Origin: Monoplex corrugatus
Lineage: Eukaryota; Mollusca; Gastropoda; Littorinimorpha; Ranellidae
Assembly: GCA_030674185.1 (NCBI GenBank)
Contig: JAPXFY010000030.1
Location: 41,916,295-41,980,294, forward strand
Direction of reading: 5' to 3'
DNA: 64,000 nt
The notes under the pieces were generated by a model. That model saw nothing but the letters and a program-made list of their open reading frames with translations, ran no database searches and was not told the DNA's origin. Below, piece after piece: positions 53,101-63,862 of the stretch (positions within the stretch are counted from its first letter, which is position 1; the number at the start of each line of letters is the position of its first letter). The translations under genes were made by a program, and so were the position numbers.

Positions 53101-56100
53101 AGTTAATGATCCTGTAATGTCTGTGTCTGATGGCTAGTTAACGATCCTGTAATGTCTGTGTCTGATGGATAGTTAATGATCCTGTAATGTCTGTGTCTGA
53201 TGGCTAGTTAACGATCCTGTAATGTCTGTGTCTGATGGATAGTTAATGATCCTGTAATGTCTGTGTCTGATGGCTAGTTAACGATCCTGTAATGTCTGTG
53301 TCTGATGGCTAGTTAACGATCCTGTAATGTCTGTGTGTGATGGCTAGTTAACGATCCTGTAATGTCTGTGTCTGATGGCTAGTTAACGATCCTGTAATGT
53401 CTGTGTCTGATGGCTAGTTAACTATCCTGTAATGTCTGTGTCTGATGGCTAGTTAATGATCCTGTAATGTCTGTGTAGTTAACGATCCTGTAATGTCTGT
53501 GTCTGATGGCTAGTTAACGATCCTGTAATGTCTCTGTCTGATAGCTAGTTAACGATCCTGTAATGTCTGTGTCTGATGGCTAGTTAATGATCCTGTAATG
53601 TCTCTGTCTGATAGCTAGTTAACGATCCTGTAATGTCTGTGTCTGATAGCTAGTTAACTATCCTGTAATGTCTGTGTCTGATGGGTAGTTAATGATCCTG
53701 TAATGTCTGTGTCTTATGGCTAGTTAATGATCCTGTAATGTCTGTGTCTTATGGCTAGTTAACGATCCTGTAATGTCTGTGTCTGATGGCTAGTTAACGA
53801 TCCTGTAATGTCTGTGTCTGATGGCTAGTTAACTATCCTGTAATGTCTGTGTCTGATGGCTAGTTAATGATCCTGTAATGTCTGTGTAGTTAACGATCCT
53901 GTAATGTCTGTGTCTGATGGCTAGTTAACGATCCTGTAATGTCTCTGTCTGATAGCTAGTTAACGATCCTGTAATGTCTGTGTCTGATGGCTAGTTAATG
54001 ATCCTGTAATGTCTCTGTCTGATAGCTAGTTAACGATCCTGTAATGTCTGTGTCTGATAGCTAGTTAACTATCCTGTAATGTCTGTGTCTGATGGGTAGT
54101 TAATGATCCTGTAATGTCTGTGTCTTATGGCTAGTTAATGATCCTGTAATGTCTGTGTCTTATGGCTAGTTAACGATCCTGTAATGTCTGTGTCTGATGG
54201 CTAGTTAACGATCCTGTAATGTCTGTGTCTGATGGCTAGTTAATGATCCTGTAATGTCTGTGTCTTATGGCTAGTTAATGATCCTGTAATGTCTGTGTCT
54301 GATGGCTAGTTAACTATCCTGTAATGTCTGTGTCTGATGGCTAGTTAACGATCCTGTAATGTCTGTGTCTGATGGCTAGTTAATGATCCTGTAATGTCTG
54401 TGTCTGATGGCTAGTTAACTATCCTGTAATGTCTGTGTCTGATGGCTAGTTAATGATCCTGTAATGTCTGTGTCTGATGGCTAGTTAATGATCCTGTAAT
54501 GTCTGTGTCTGATGGCTAGTTAACGATCCTGTAATGTCTGTGTCTGATGGCTAGTTAATGATCCTGTAATGTCTGTGTCTTATGGCTAGTTAACGATCCT
54601 GTAATGTCTGTGTCTGATGGCTAGTTACTGATCCTGTAATGTCTGTGTCTGATGGCTAGTTAACTATCCTGTAATGTCTGTGTCTGATGGCTAGTTATCG
54701 ATCCTGTAATGTCTGTGTAGTTAACTATCCTGTAATGTCTGTCTTATGGCTAGTTAACGATCCTGTAATGTCTGTGTCTGATGGCTAGTTAATGATCCTG
54801 TAATGTCTGTGTCTGATAGCTAGTTAACTATCCTGTAATGTCTCTGTCTGATGGCTAGTTAATGATCCTGTAATGTCTGTCTGATGGCTAGTTAACGATC
54901 CTGTAATGTCTGTGTCTGGTGGCTAGTTAATGATCCTGTAATGTCTCTGTCTGATGGCTAGTTAACTATCCTGTAATGACTCTGATGGCTACTTAACGAT
55001 CCTGTAATGTCTGTGTCTGATGGCTAGTTAACTATCCTGTAATGTCTGTGTCTGATGGCTAGTTAACTATCCTGTAATGTCTCTGTCTGGTGGCTAGTTA
55101 ACGATCCTGTAATGTCTCTGTCTGATGGCTTGTTAACGATCCTGTAATGTCTCTGTCTGATGGCTAGTTAATGATCCTGTAATGTCTCTGTCTGGTGGCT
55201 AGTTAACGATCCTGTAATGTCTCTGTCTGATGGCTAGTTAACTATCCTGTAATGTCTGTGTCTGATGGCTAGTTAATGATCCTGTAATGTCTCTGTCTGG
55301 TGGCTAGTTAACGATCCTGTAATGTCTCTGTCTGATGGCTAGTTAATGATCCTGTAATGTCTCTGTCTGGTGGCTAGTTAACGATCCTGTAATGTCTGTG
55401 TCTGATGGCTAGTTAACTATCCTGTAATGTCTCTGTCTGATGGCTAGTTAATGATCCTGTAATGTCTCTGTCTGATGGCTAGTTAATGATCCTGTAATGT
55501 CTCTGTCTGATGGCTAGTTAATGATCCTGTAATGTCTCTGTCTGATGGCTAGTTAATGATCCTGTAATGTCTCTGTCTGATGGCTAGTTAACTATCCTGT
55601 AATGTCTCTGTCTGGTGGCTAGTTAACGATCCTGTAATGTCTGTGTCTGATGGCTAGTTAACGATCCTGTAATGTCTCTGTCTGATGGCTAGTTAATGAT
55701 CCTGTAATGTCTCTGTCTGATGGCTAGTTAACGATCCTGTAATGTCTGTGTCTGATGGCTAGTTACTGATCCTGTAATGTCTCTGTCTGATGGCTAGTTA
55801 ACTATCATGTAATGTCTCTGTCTGATGGCTAGTTAACGATCCTGTAATGTCTGTGTCTGATGGCTAGTTAATGATCCTGTAATGTCTCTGTCTGATGGCT
55901 AGTTAATGATCCTGTAATGTCTGTGTGTGATGGCTAGTTAACGATCCTGTAATGTCTGTGTCTGATGGCTAGTTAATGATCCTGTAATGTCTCTGTCTGA
56001 TGGCTAGTTAACGACCCTGTAATGTACTCTGTCTGATGGCTAGTTAACGATCCTGTAATGTCTGTGTCTGATGGCTAGTTACTGATCCTGTAATGTCTGT

Positions 56101-56895
56101 GTCTGATGGCTAGTTAAACTTATCATGTAATGTCTGTGTCTGATGGCTAGTTAAACTATCCTGTTAATGTCTGTGTCTGATGGCTAGTTAACGATCCTGT
56201 AATGTCTGTGTCTGATGGCTAGTTAACGATCCTGTAATGTCTGTGTCTGATGGCTAGTTAATGATCCTGTAATGTCTGTGTCTGATGGCTAGTTAACGAT
56301 CCTGTAATGTTTGTGTCTGATGGCTAGTTAACTATCCTGTAATGTCTGTGTCTGATGGCTAGTTAACGATCCTGTAATGTCTGTGTCTGATGGCTAGTTA
56401 ACGATCCTGTAATGTCTGTGTCTGATGGCTAGTTAACTATCCTGTAATGTCTGTGTCTGATGGCTAGTTAACGACCCTGTAATGTTTGTGCTGATGGCTA
56501 GTTAACGATCCTGTAATGTCTGTGTGTGATGGCTAGTTAACGACCCTGTAATGTTGTGTCTGATGGCTAGTTAACGACCCTGTAATGTCTGTGTCTGATG
56601 TCTAGTTAACGATCCTGTAATGTCTGTGTGTGATGGCTAGTTAACGATCCTGTAATGTCTGTGTGTGATGGCTAGTTAACTATCCTGTAATGTCTGTGTC
56701 TGATGGCTAGTTAACTATCCTGTAATGTCTGTGTCTGATGGCTAGTTAACGACCCTGTAATGTCTGTGTCTGTGGCTAGTTAACGATCCTGTAATGTCTC
56801 TGTCTGATGGCTAGTTAACGACCCTGTAATGTCTGTGTCCCGATGGCTAGTTAACGATCCTGTAATGACCTCTGTCTGGTGCTACTAATGATCCT
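47151..56895 (+). repeat. Satellite array, 35-bp unit, ~280 copies (9.7 kb)
   Basis: The main unit is GATCCTGTAATGTCTGTGTC plus TGATGGCTAGTTAAC (35 bp). Recurrent forms are a 33-bp unit (TGTCTGTCTGATGG), a 26-bp unit (GTGTAGTTAAC) and GAT/TAT/AAT changes after GTTAA. Most units carry the HpaI palindrome GTTAAC. GTCTCTGTCTG variants dominate 55.0-56.0 kb. The array contains no ORF of note. Its right end is degenerate (from ~56,840). Confidence 0.99.
53430..54240 (+). repeat. Higher-order duplication inside the satellite, 411-bp period
   Basis: A block of 12 units with a unique series of variants (GTGTAGTTAAC, GTCTCTGTCTGATAGC, ATGGGTAGTTAATG, GTCTTATGGC twice) occurs twice in the same order. 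ATGGGTAGTT is at 53,681 and again at 54,092. Confidence 0.9.
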
Positions 56896-56909
56896 GTAAT
56901 TGTCTGATG

Positions 56910-57480
56910 TCATGAGGCTTATGGAAACACACAATCTCCCAACATGCACGCTCACAAGAAAACTTGAAAAACTTAAAATCACTTATTAACCCTTTGACTC
57001 CCATACCTGTCTACCAACTGCAAAAACTTAATCCTTTATTACATTCTTGCTGTTGACGACTCAGAAGACAGAGCAGCTCTTCTACTGTCTGATTCTCAAC
57101 TGACACTTATATACATGTTACCATGAACAGCCATCAGTTACACGATCAGTTTCACATTTACACGAATATCATGCCAATACGATCCCGTGGAGGCTGATAA
57201 CAGTTAACACACGTCACACCTTTGATGTACCTCACCCTATCCACCAGCTTCCTGCAGACGCTGGTGAAAGGGTGTGGGAGTCAATGGGTTAAGGTGTGTG
57301 GCATTGTTAGTTCGGTGGTTCTGTCTTCCAGCTAGTCCTTGCTGTTCTACATGACAGTGAAAATGCAGCGTGCAGACTGCGCAGTGCATAATGCCTGCAC
57401 AATGTGGGCCAGATAACATGCACTCAAACATTCACAAAAGTTTGCAGCAAAGAAAAAAAAAAAAGGGTGGGTGGGGGGAA
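56910..57480 (+). mobile_element. SINE-like repeat, family B, interrupted by a TTAA MITE
   Basis: The left part (GGCTTATGGAAACACACAAT, CCAACATGCACGCTCACAAG) and the right part (GCGTGCAGACTGCGCAGTGC, GGGCCAGATAACATGCACTC, A-run at 57,452-57,465) match the family B copies at 43.5 and 17.8 kb. The MITE at 56,986-57,292 separates them. Confidence 0.6.
56986..57292. mobile_element. TTAA MITE family 1, 307 bp
   Basis: TTAACCCTTTGACTCCCATA (56,986) to GGGAGTCAATGGGTTAA (57,292). It is longer than the typical copy because the middle contains ~170 bp not seen in other copies. Confidence 0.7.
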
Positions 57481-57492
57481 TACATATATATA

Positions 57493-57740
57493 CAGGGGGG
57501 TGCAAAAGTAGGTATACAGTTATGAAAAAAGAAAAACACGTACAATACCTCATTGCATTTATTATACAAACAAATGAAATATTGCATATACATGTACATG
57601 TAATAACAAGCACAGCCTTAAACCCTCAGATACTCAAACTGCTTGCCGTCGGTATTTACACACTACTCTAATCGAGAGCGGAATAAAGCATTATAATAAT
57701 GATGTGATACTTACTGTATACCTACTTTTGCACCCCCTTG
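57493..57740. mobile_element. Tc1/mariner-like MITE, 248 bp
   Basis: Terminal inverted repeats of ~26 bp include GTGCAAAAGTAGGTATACAG on the left and CTGTATACCTACTTTTGCAC on the right. TA flanks both ends (57,491-57,492 and 57,741-57,742). No transposase. Confidence 0.8.
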
Positions 57741-57742
57741 TA

Positions 57743-58253
57743 TATGTATATATGTATGTATACATATATACATGTATATATATATATAATATATATGATA
57801 ACCTATAAACAATGCAAAAAACAAACAAAAAACTAAACAGAAATGATTGTAATGTATATAAGATAACCTATAAATATCACAAAAACAAATAAACAGACAA
57901 AAACTGACCAAACAGACTAAAAAAAACTAAATCAAAAACTTCTTTCTGATACATTTTGCTAATAAACATATTCACACAAACTCGTCTCGTGTTGATCTGA
58001 ATCTTTCTGCTTTATTGATAACTGAACATTTGAAGGGAATGAAATTTTGTTGCTGTATAAATATGTTGCATTATGGGATGGGGAGTGGGGGCAGGAGAGG
58101 GGGTGGTTGAAAGTGGAGATGTTTGTAAAGCATATATGATAAAAGCAATCTGATTCCATATGAAACAATACAGTAAGATAGAGACGTTAACAATACATGC
58201 GTTGTTCTTTAGAGTTTTGTCGTTTCAGGCAAATTTAATTTGAATCGTTAAAT

Positions 58254-58289
<36 letters not shown>

Positions 58290-58385
58290 AATTGCTGTTT
58301 GATTTGTTTGTAATAAACGTGTGCTTTTGGATTGATGTCTGATCTCTGTTTTTTATTTCTCCAGGTATGTGTGTTTTATTTGTGT
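57743..58385. repeat. AT-rich microsatellites, poly-T, unassigned sequence
   Basis: (TA)n and GTATA-rich tracts at 57,742-57,800. Poly-T of ~31 at 58,257-58,287. A short repeat with GATAACCTATAAA occurs at 57,796 and 57,860. No gene. Confidence 0.6.
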
Positions 58386-61300
58386 GATAGAGAGACAGAG
58401 AATTCAGAATGTACTTTGTGAGAGACAGAGAGAGAATTCAGAATGTACTTTGTAAGAGACAGAGAGAGAATTCAGGATGTACTTTGTAAGAGACAGAGGA
58501 AGAATTCAGAATGTACTTTGTGAGAGACGGAGAGAGAATGCAGAATGTACTTTGTAAGAGACAGAGAGAGAATTCAGAATGTATTTTGTGAGAGACAGAG
58601 AGAGAATTCAGAATGTACTTTGTAAGAGACAGAGAGAGAATTCAGAATGTACTTTGTGGGAGACAGAGGGAGAATTCAGATTGTACTTTGTAAGAGACAG
58701 AGAGAGAATTCAGAATGTACTTTGTAAGAGACAGAGAGAGAATTCAGAATGTACTTTGTAAGAGACAGAGAGAGAATTCAGGATGTACTTTGTAAGAGAC
58801 AGAGGAAGAATTCAGAATGTACTTTGTGAGAGACGGAGAGAGAATGCAGAATGTACTTTGTAAGAGACAGAGAGAGAATTCAGAATGTATTTTGTGAGAG
58901 ACAGAGAGAGAATTCAGATTGTATTTTGTAAGACAGAGAGAGAATTCAGATTGTATTTTGTGAGAGAAATAGAGAGAATTCAGATTGTATTTTGTGAGAG
59001 AAAGAGAGAGAATTCAGATTGTACTTTGTGAGAGAAATAGAGAGAATTCAGATTGTTTTTTTTGTAAGAGACAGAGGGAGAATTCAGAATGTACTTTGTG
59101 AGAGAAATAGAGAGAATTCAGATTGTACTTTGTGAGAGAAATAGAGAGAATTCAGATTGTTTTTTTTTTGTAAGAGACAGAGGGAGAATTCAGAATGTAC
59201 TTTTTGAGAGAAATAGAGAGAATTCAGAATGTACTTTGTGAGAGAAATAGAATTCAGAATGTACTTTGGAGAGAAATAGAGAGAATTCAGAATGTACTTT
59301 GTGAGAGAAATAGAGAGAATTCAGAATGTACTTTGGAGAGAAATAGAGAGAATTCAGAATGTACTTTGTGAGAGAAATAGAGAGAATTCAGAATGTACTT
59401 TGGAGAGAAATAGAGAGAATTCAGACTGTACTTTGTGAGAGAAATAGAGAGAATTCAGAATGTACTTTGTGAGAGAAATAGAGAGAATTCAGACTGTACT
59501 TTGTGAGAGAAATAGAGAGAATTCAGAATGTACTTTGTGAGAGAAATAGAGAGAATTCAGAATGTACTTTGGAGGGAAATAGAGAGAATTCAGACTGTAC
59601 TTTGTGAGAGAAATAGAATTCAGAATGTACTTTGGAGAGAAATAGAGAGAATTCAGAATGTACTTTGTGAGAGAAATAGAGAGAATTCAGAATGTACTTT
59701 GGAGAGAAATAGAGAGAATTCAGAATGTACTTTGTGAGAGAAATAGAGAGAATTCAGAATGTACTTTGGAGAGAAATAGAGAGAATTCAGACTGTACTTT
59801 GTGAGAGAAATAGAGAGAATTCAGAATGTACTTTGTGAGAGAAATAGAGAGAATTCAGAATGTGTTTTGTGAGAGAAAGAGAGAGAATTCAGAATGTACT
59901 TTGTGAGAGAAATAGAGAGAATTCAGAATGTGTTTTGTGAGAGAAAGAGAGAGAATTCAGAATGTATTCTGTGAGGGAAAGAGAGAGAATTCAGAATGTG
60001 TTTTGTGAGAGAAATAGAGAGAATTCAGAATGTGTTTTGTGAGAGAAATAGAGAGAATTCAGAATGTGTTTTGTGAGAGAAATAGAGAGAATTCAGAATG
60101 TGTTTTGTGAGAGAAAGAGAGAGAATTCAGAATGTGTTTTCTGAAAGAAAGAGAGAGAATTCAGAATGTGTTTTGTGAGAGAAATAGAGAGAATTCAGAA
60201 TGTATTTTGTGAGAGAAAGAGAGAGAATTCAGAATGTATTTTGTGAGAGAAAGAGAGAGAATTCAGAATGTATTTTGTGAGAGAAAGAGAGAGATTTCAG
60301 AATGTGTTTTCTGAGAGAAAGAGAGAGAATTCAGAATGTGTTTTGTGAGAGAAAGAGAGAGATTTCAGAATGTGTTTTGTGAGAGAAAGAGAGAGATTTC
60401 AGAATGTGTTTTGTGAGAGAAAGAGAGAGAATTCAGAATGTGTTTTGTGAGAGAAAGAGAGAGAATTCAGAATGTATTTTGTGAGAGAAAGAGAGAGATT
60501 TCAGAATGTACTTTGGAGAGAAATAGAGAGAATTCAGAATGTGTTTTCTGAGAGAAAGAGAGAGAATTCAGAATGTACTTTGTGAGAGAAAGAGAGAGAA
60601 TTCAGAATGTATTTTGTGAGAGAAAGAGAGAGAATTCAGAATGTATTTTGTGAGAGAAAGAGAGATTTCAGAATGTATTTTGTGAGAGAAAGAGAGAGAA
60701 TTCAGAATGTATTTTGTGAGAGAAAGAGAGAGAATTCAGAATGTATTTTGTGAGAGAAAGAGAGAGAATTCAGAATGTACTTTGTCAGAGAAAGAGAGAG
60801 AAATCAGAATGTACTTTGTAAGAGACAGAGAGAGAATTCAGAATGTACTTTGTGAGAGAAAGAGAGAGAATTCAGAATGTACTTTGTGAGGGAAAGAGAG
60901 AGAAATCAGAATGTACTTTGTGAGAGAAATAGGGAGAATTCAGAATGTACTTTGTGAGAGAAATAGAGAGAAATCAGAACGTACTTTGTGAGAGAAATAG
61001 AGAGAATTCAGAATGTACTTTGTGAGAGAAATAGAGAGAATTCAGAATGTACTTTGTCAGAGAAAGAGAGAGAATTCAGAATGTATTTTGTGAGAGAAAG
61101 AGAGAGAATTCAGAATGTATTTTGTGAGAGAAATAGAGAGAATTCAGAGCGTACTTTGTCAGAGAAAGAGAGAGAATTCAGAATGTATTTTGTGAGGGAA
61201 AGAGAGAATTCAGAATGTATTTTGTGAGAGAAATAGAGAGAATTCAGAATGTACTTTGTGAGAGAAAGAGAGAGAATTCAGAATGTATTTTGTGAGGGAA

Positions 61301-62240
61301 AGAGAGAATTCAGAATGTATTTTGTGAGGGAAAGAGAGAATTCAGAATGTATTTTGTGAAGAGAAATAGAGAGAATTCAGAACGTACTTTGTCAGAGAAA
61401 GAGAGAGAATTCAGAATGTACTTTGTGAGAGAAAGAGAGAGATTTCAGAATGTATTTTGTGAGGGAAAGAGAGAATTCAGAATGTATTTTGTGAGGGAAA
61501 GAGAGAATTCAGAATGTATTTTGTGAGGGAAAGAGAGAATTCAGAATGTATTTTGTGAGAGAAAGAGAGAGAATTCAGAACGTACTTTGTCAGAGAAAGA
61601 GAGAGAATTCAGAATGTACTTTGTGAGAGAAATAGAGAGAATTCAGAATGTACTTTGTCAGAGAAAGAGAGAGAATTCAGAATGTGTTTTGTGAGAGAAA
61701 TAGAGAGAATTCAGAATGTACTTTGTCAGAGAAAGAGAGAGAATTCAGAACGTACTTTGTCAGAGAAAGAGAGAGAATTCAGAATGTATTTTGTGAGAGA
61801 AAGAGAAAATTCAGAATGTGTCGTGTGAGAGAAAGAGAGAGAATTCAGAATGTATTTTGTGAGAGAAAGAGAAAATTCAGAATGTGTCGTGTGAGAGAAA
61901 GAGAGAATTCAGAATGTGTCGTGTGAGAGAAAGAGAAAATTCAGAATGTGTCGTGTGAGAGAAAGAGAGAATTCAGAATGTGTCGTGTGATAGAAAGAGA
62001 GAATTCAGAATGTGTCGTGTGAGAGAAAGAGAGAATTCAGAATGTGTCGTGTGAGAGAAAGAGAGAATTCAGAATGTGTCGTGTGAGAGAAAGAGAGAAT
62101 TCAGAATGTGTCGTGTGAGAGAAAGAGAGAATTCAGAATGTGTCGTGTGATAGAAAGAGAGAATTCAGAATGTGTCGTGTGATAGAAAGAGAGAATTCAG
62201 AATGTGTCGTGTGATAGAAAGAGAATTCAGAATGTGTTTT
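58386..62240 (+). repeat. Satellite array, ~34-bp unit with EcoRI sites, ~115 copies (3.85 kb)
   Basis: The unit is GAATTCAGAATGTACTTTGT plus GAGAGAAATAGAGA and shrinks to 30-32 bp in places. Sub-domains differ in tail and core: ACAGAGAGA (58.4-58.9 kb), AAATAGAGA with TTTGGAG (59.0-59.85 kb), TGTTTTGTG with AAAGAGAGA (59.85-60.5 kb), mixed forms, and a homogenised TGTCGTGTGAG block (61.8-62.2 kb). Frames here are spurious. Confidence 0.98.
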
Positions 62241-62343
62241 GTGATGCATTTTGGTCATAGGCATATGTACGTGTGAAAGCTTGATTGGCGCAGAGATAGA
62301 ACACTCACCTAACAGTCTGCCTACCGGTACATAAGTTTCCATG
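62241..62343. other. Spacer between satellite and SINE
   Basis: No recognised feature. Confidence 0.3.
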
Positions 62344-62420
62344 GGTGACCAGTCGCCTTGGTGTAGTGGTTAGCACAACGGACTACCGACTGGAAGGTTG
62401 TGGGTTCAAATCCCCATCAT
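62344..62420 (+). mobile_element. tRNA-like SINE head
   Basis: GCCTTGGTGTAGTGGTTAGC is an A-box match and GGGTTCAAATCCCC a B-box match with tRNA-like spacing. The acceptor stem is not paired, and the sequence runs straight into a LINE 3' tail. It is a SINE head and not a tRNA gene. Confidence 0.6.
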
Positions 62421-62990
62421 CACCGCCATCATCAGATGCCTTGCCTCATGGCGTTGGCGATCATGGCCTTCCACCTGTTCTCTGTTTTGTTGCCTCAAGC
62501 ACCTCTTCCACCCTCTTTGTCTTCAGCCACTCTGCAAGTCCGTCCAATATCTTCTCCCTGGGTGTACCTGGTGCTCTCTTTCCCTCCAGCTTTCCCATTG
62601 TGACCAGGTGCTCCAATTCCCCTTTCCTCATAAAATGGCCTATAAATGTTGCCTGTCTTTTCCTAATCTTCCTTATGAATGATCTTCTTGTGTCTGCCTC
62701 CATCAAGATTGTCTCGTTTGTTTTCTTTACTGTCCATGGAACTGCAACATTTTTTCTTAGAAACCACATCTCAGCTGCCTCAATTTTGTTCTGGTTTTGC
62801 TTGTTGACTGTCCACGCCTCACAACCGTATAACAGTATTGGTTCTATATAACATTCAAGAACTCTCTTCCTGATGTTAATTGATAGGCATTTGTTGGTAA
62901 GAATACTTTTCATCTTCTTGAATGTTGTTTTGGCTTGGCCGATTCTGCTGGCTATTTCTGATGTGCATCTGCCGTCTGGTGAAATGATCG
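62421..62990 (-). mobile_element. LINE reverse-transcriptase C-terminal fragment, minus strand (best copy)
   Basis: The minus strand has an open frame (62,461-62,913 and on to ~62,990 in part) reading RVLECYIEPILLYGCEAWTV, KIEAAEMWFLRKNVAVPWTV and RKRQATFIGHFMRKGELEHL. These are the RT thumb and C-terminal motifs of non-LTR elements (ILLYG.EAW....E..EMW..R.......). The 3' end has a GATGATG-type tail at 62,415-62,437. Fragments of the same family are at 23.8, 24.6 and 37.8 kb. It is 5'-truncated. Confidence 0.85.
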
Positions 62991-63082
62991 TTACCAGGTA
63001 TTTAAACTTATCAACCTATTTTGCATGAGGGGATTTAATGTTTTTTACTGATCACCATCAGTCCTTTCAAAAATCATTGTAG

Positions 63083-63312
63083 GATTTTTCGGCTCTAACC
63101 GGCTTCTACCCAGAGTTTCGCGTGCTATGGGTTTTTTGGGAAGGCTGGGACCACACAGTGGAGTCTCATCCACTTCATGGATGTGTCATTGAGGGTGTTG
63201 CTCAAATCTTCTGACCAGCACCGCAGGTGCCTGTATTTCTCGGGCTTGGTTGATGCCAGGATATATTATGATAGTAAACGTAGAGTACAGCCCTGTCACA
63301 CAGTCTCAATAC
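63083..63312 (+). mobile_element. SINE family A body (reference copy)
   Basis: It contains GGCTTCTACCCAGAGTTTCG, CACTTCATGGATGTGTCATT, GACCAGCACCGCAGGTGCCT and GAGTACAGCCCTGTCACACA in order. This is the unexpanded version of the SINE at 9.25-11.0 kb. The tRNA head is missing. Confidence 0.65.
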
Positions 63313-63316
63313 TAGA

Positions 63317-63552
63317 TTAACCCTTTGACTCCCGTACTCTATCCACCAACTGCAAAAAATTAACCCTTTGACTCCCTTACCCTATCCATCAGCTTCTGGC
63401 AGGGAGCTGGTGGATAGGGTGAGGGAGTCAGAGGGTTAAATTTTTGCTTTGCTAGCAAGGCTGGCGATACAGGAAGCTGGTAGACAGGCTGCAGGAGTCA
63501 AAGGATTAAGTTTTTGCAGCTGGTGGATAGGGCTCGGTAATCAAAGAGTTAA
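63317..63552. mobile_element. TTAA MITE family 1, complete
   Basis: TTAACCCTTTGACTCCC (63,317) to TAATCAAAGAGTTAA (63,552), with the inner hairpin around GCTTCTGGCAGGGAGCTGG and one extra right-hand repeat. Confidence 0.75.
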
Positions 63553-63862
63553 ATTAAAGAACCTACGGAGAAGAAAATGTATTCGCAGTTATTGTTTACA
63601 AGCAACATGATTTTTTTTTATCTTTTTATTCATAAAGAAGGGAAATGATTCATATGGTTTGACCATCTTGTTCAGTTTGTTGGGTGTAGGCGTACCGTTA
63701 CGGTCCATGCACACCACATAAATGTACTTAAAGTTCGTGGTTCATAGGAAACTTACGAGTGTATTACGAAATTGCTATTTCCGCGAAGCGCGAAGCGGAC
63801 AACAACCCGCCCCCTTAGGTTAATCAAACATGGAAGCCAAACTGGCGTAGCGTTGGTTTGGC
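63553..63862. other. Unassigned intergenic sequence
   Basis: GCGAAGCGCGAAGCGGACAA at 63,782 is locally repetitive and G+C-rich. No gene recognised. Confidence 0.4.

Noticed and set aside
58579..61926. Glu/Arg-rich ORFs (ERIQNVLCER-type)
   Set aside because: They are periodic reads of the 34-bp satellite, whose three-unit period keeps frames open.
47151..62240. CRISPR-like direct repeats
   Set aside because: Units are contiguous with no unique spacers, and the context is eukaryotic. These are satellites.
62344..62420. Possible tRNA gene (also 10,484-10,560 and 37,617-37,690)
   Set aside because: A- and B-box motifs are present, but acceptor stems do not pair and repeat-type tails follow, so they are SINE heads.
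63820..63845. Short ATG frame after a G+C-rich patch as a possible gene start
   Set aside because: It reads only MEAKLA before a stop, and no donor follows.
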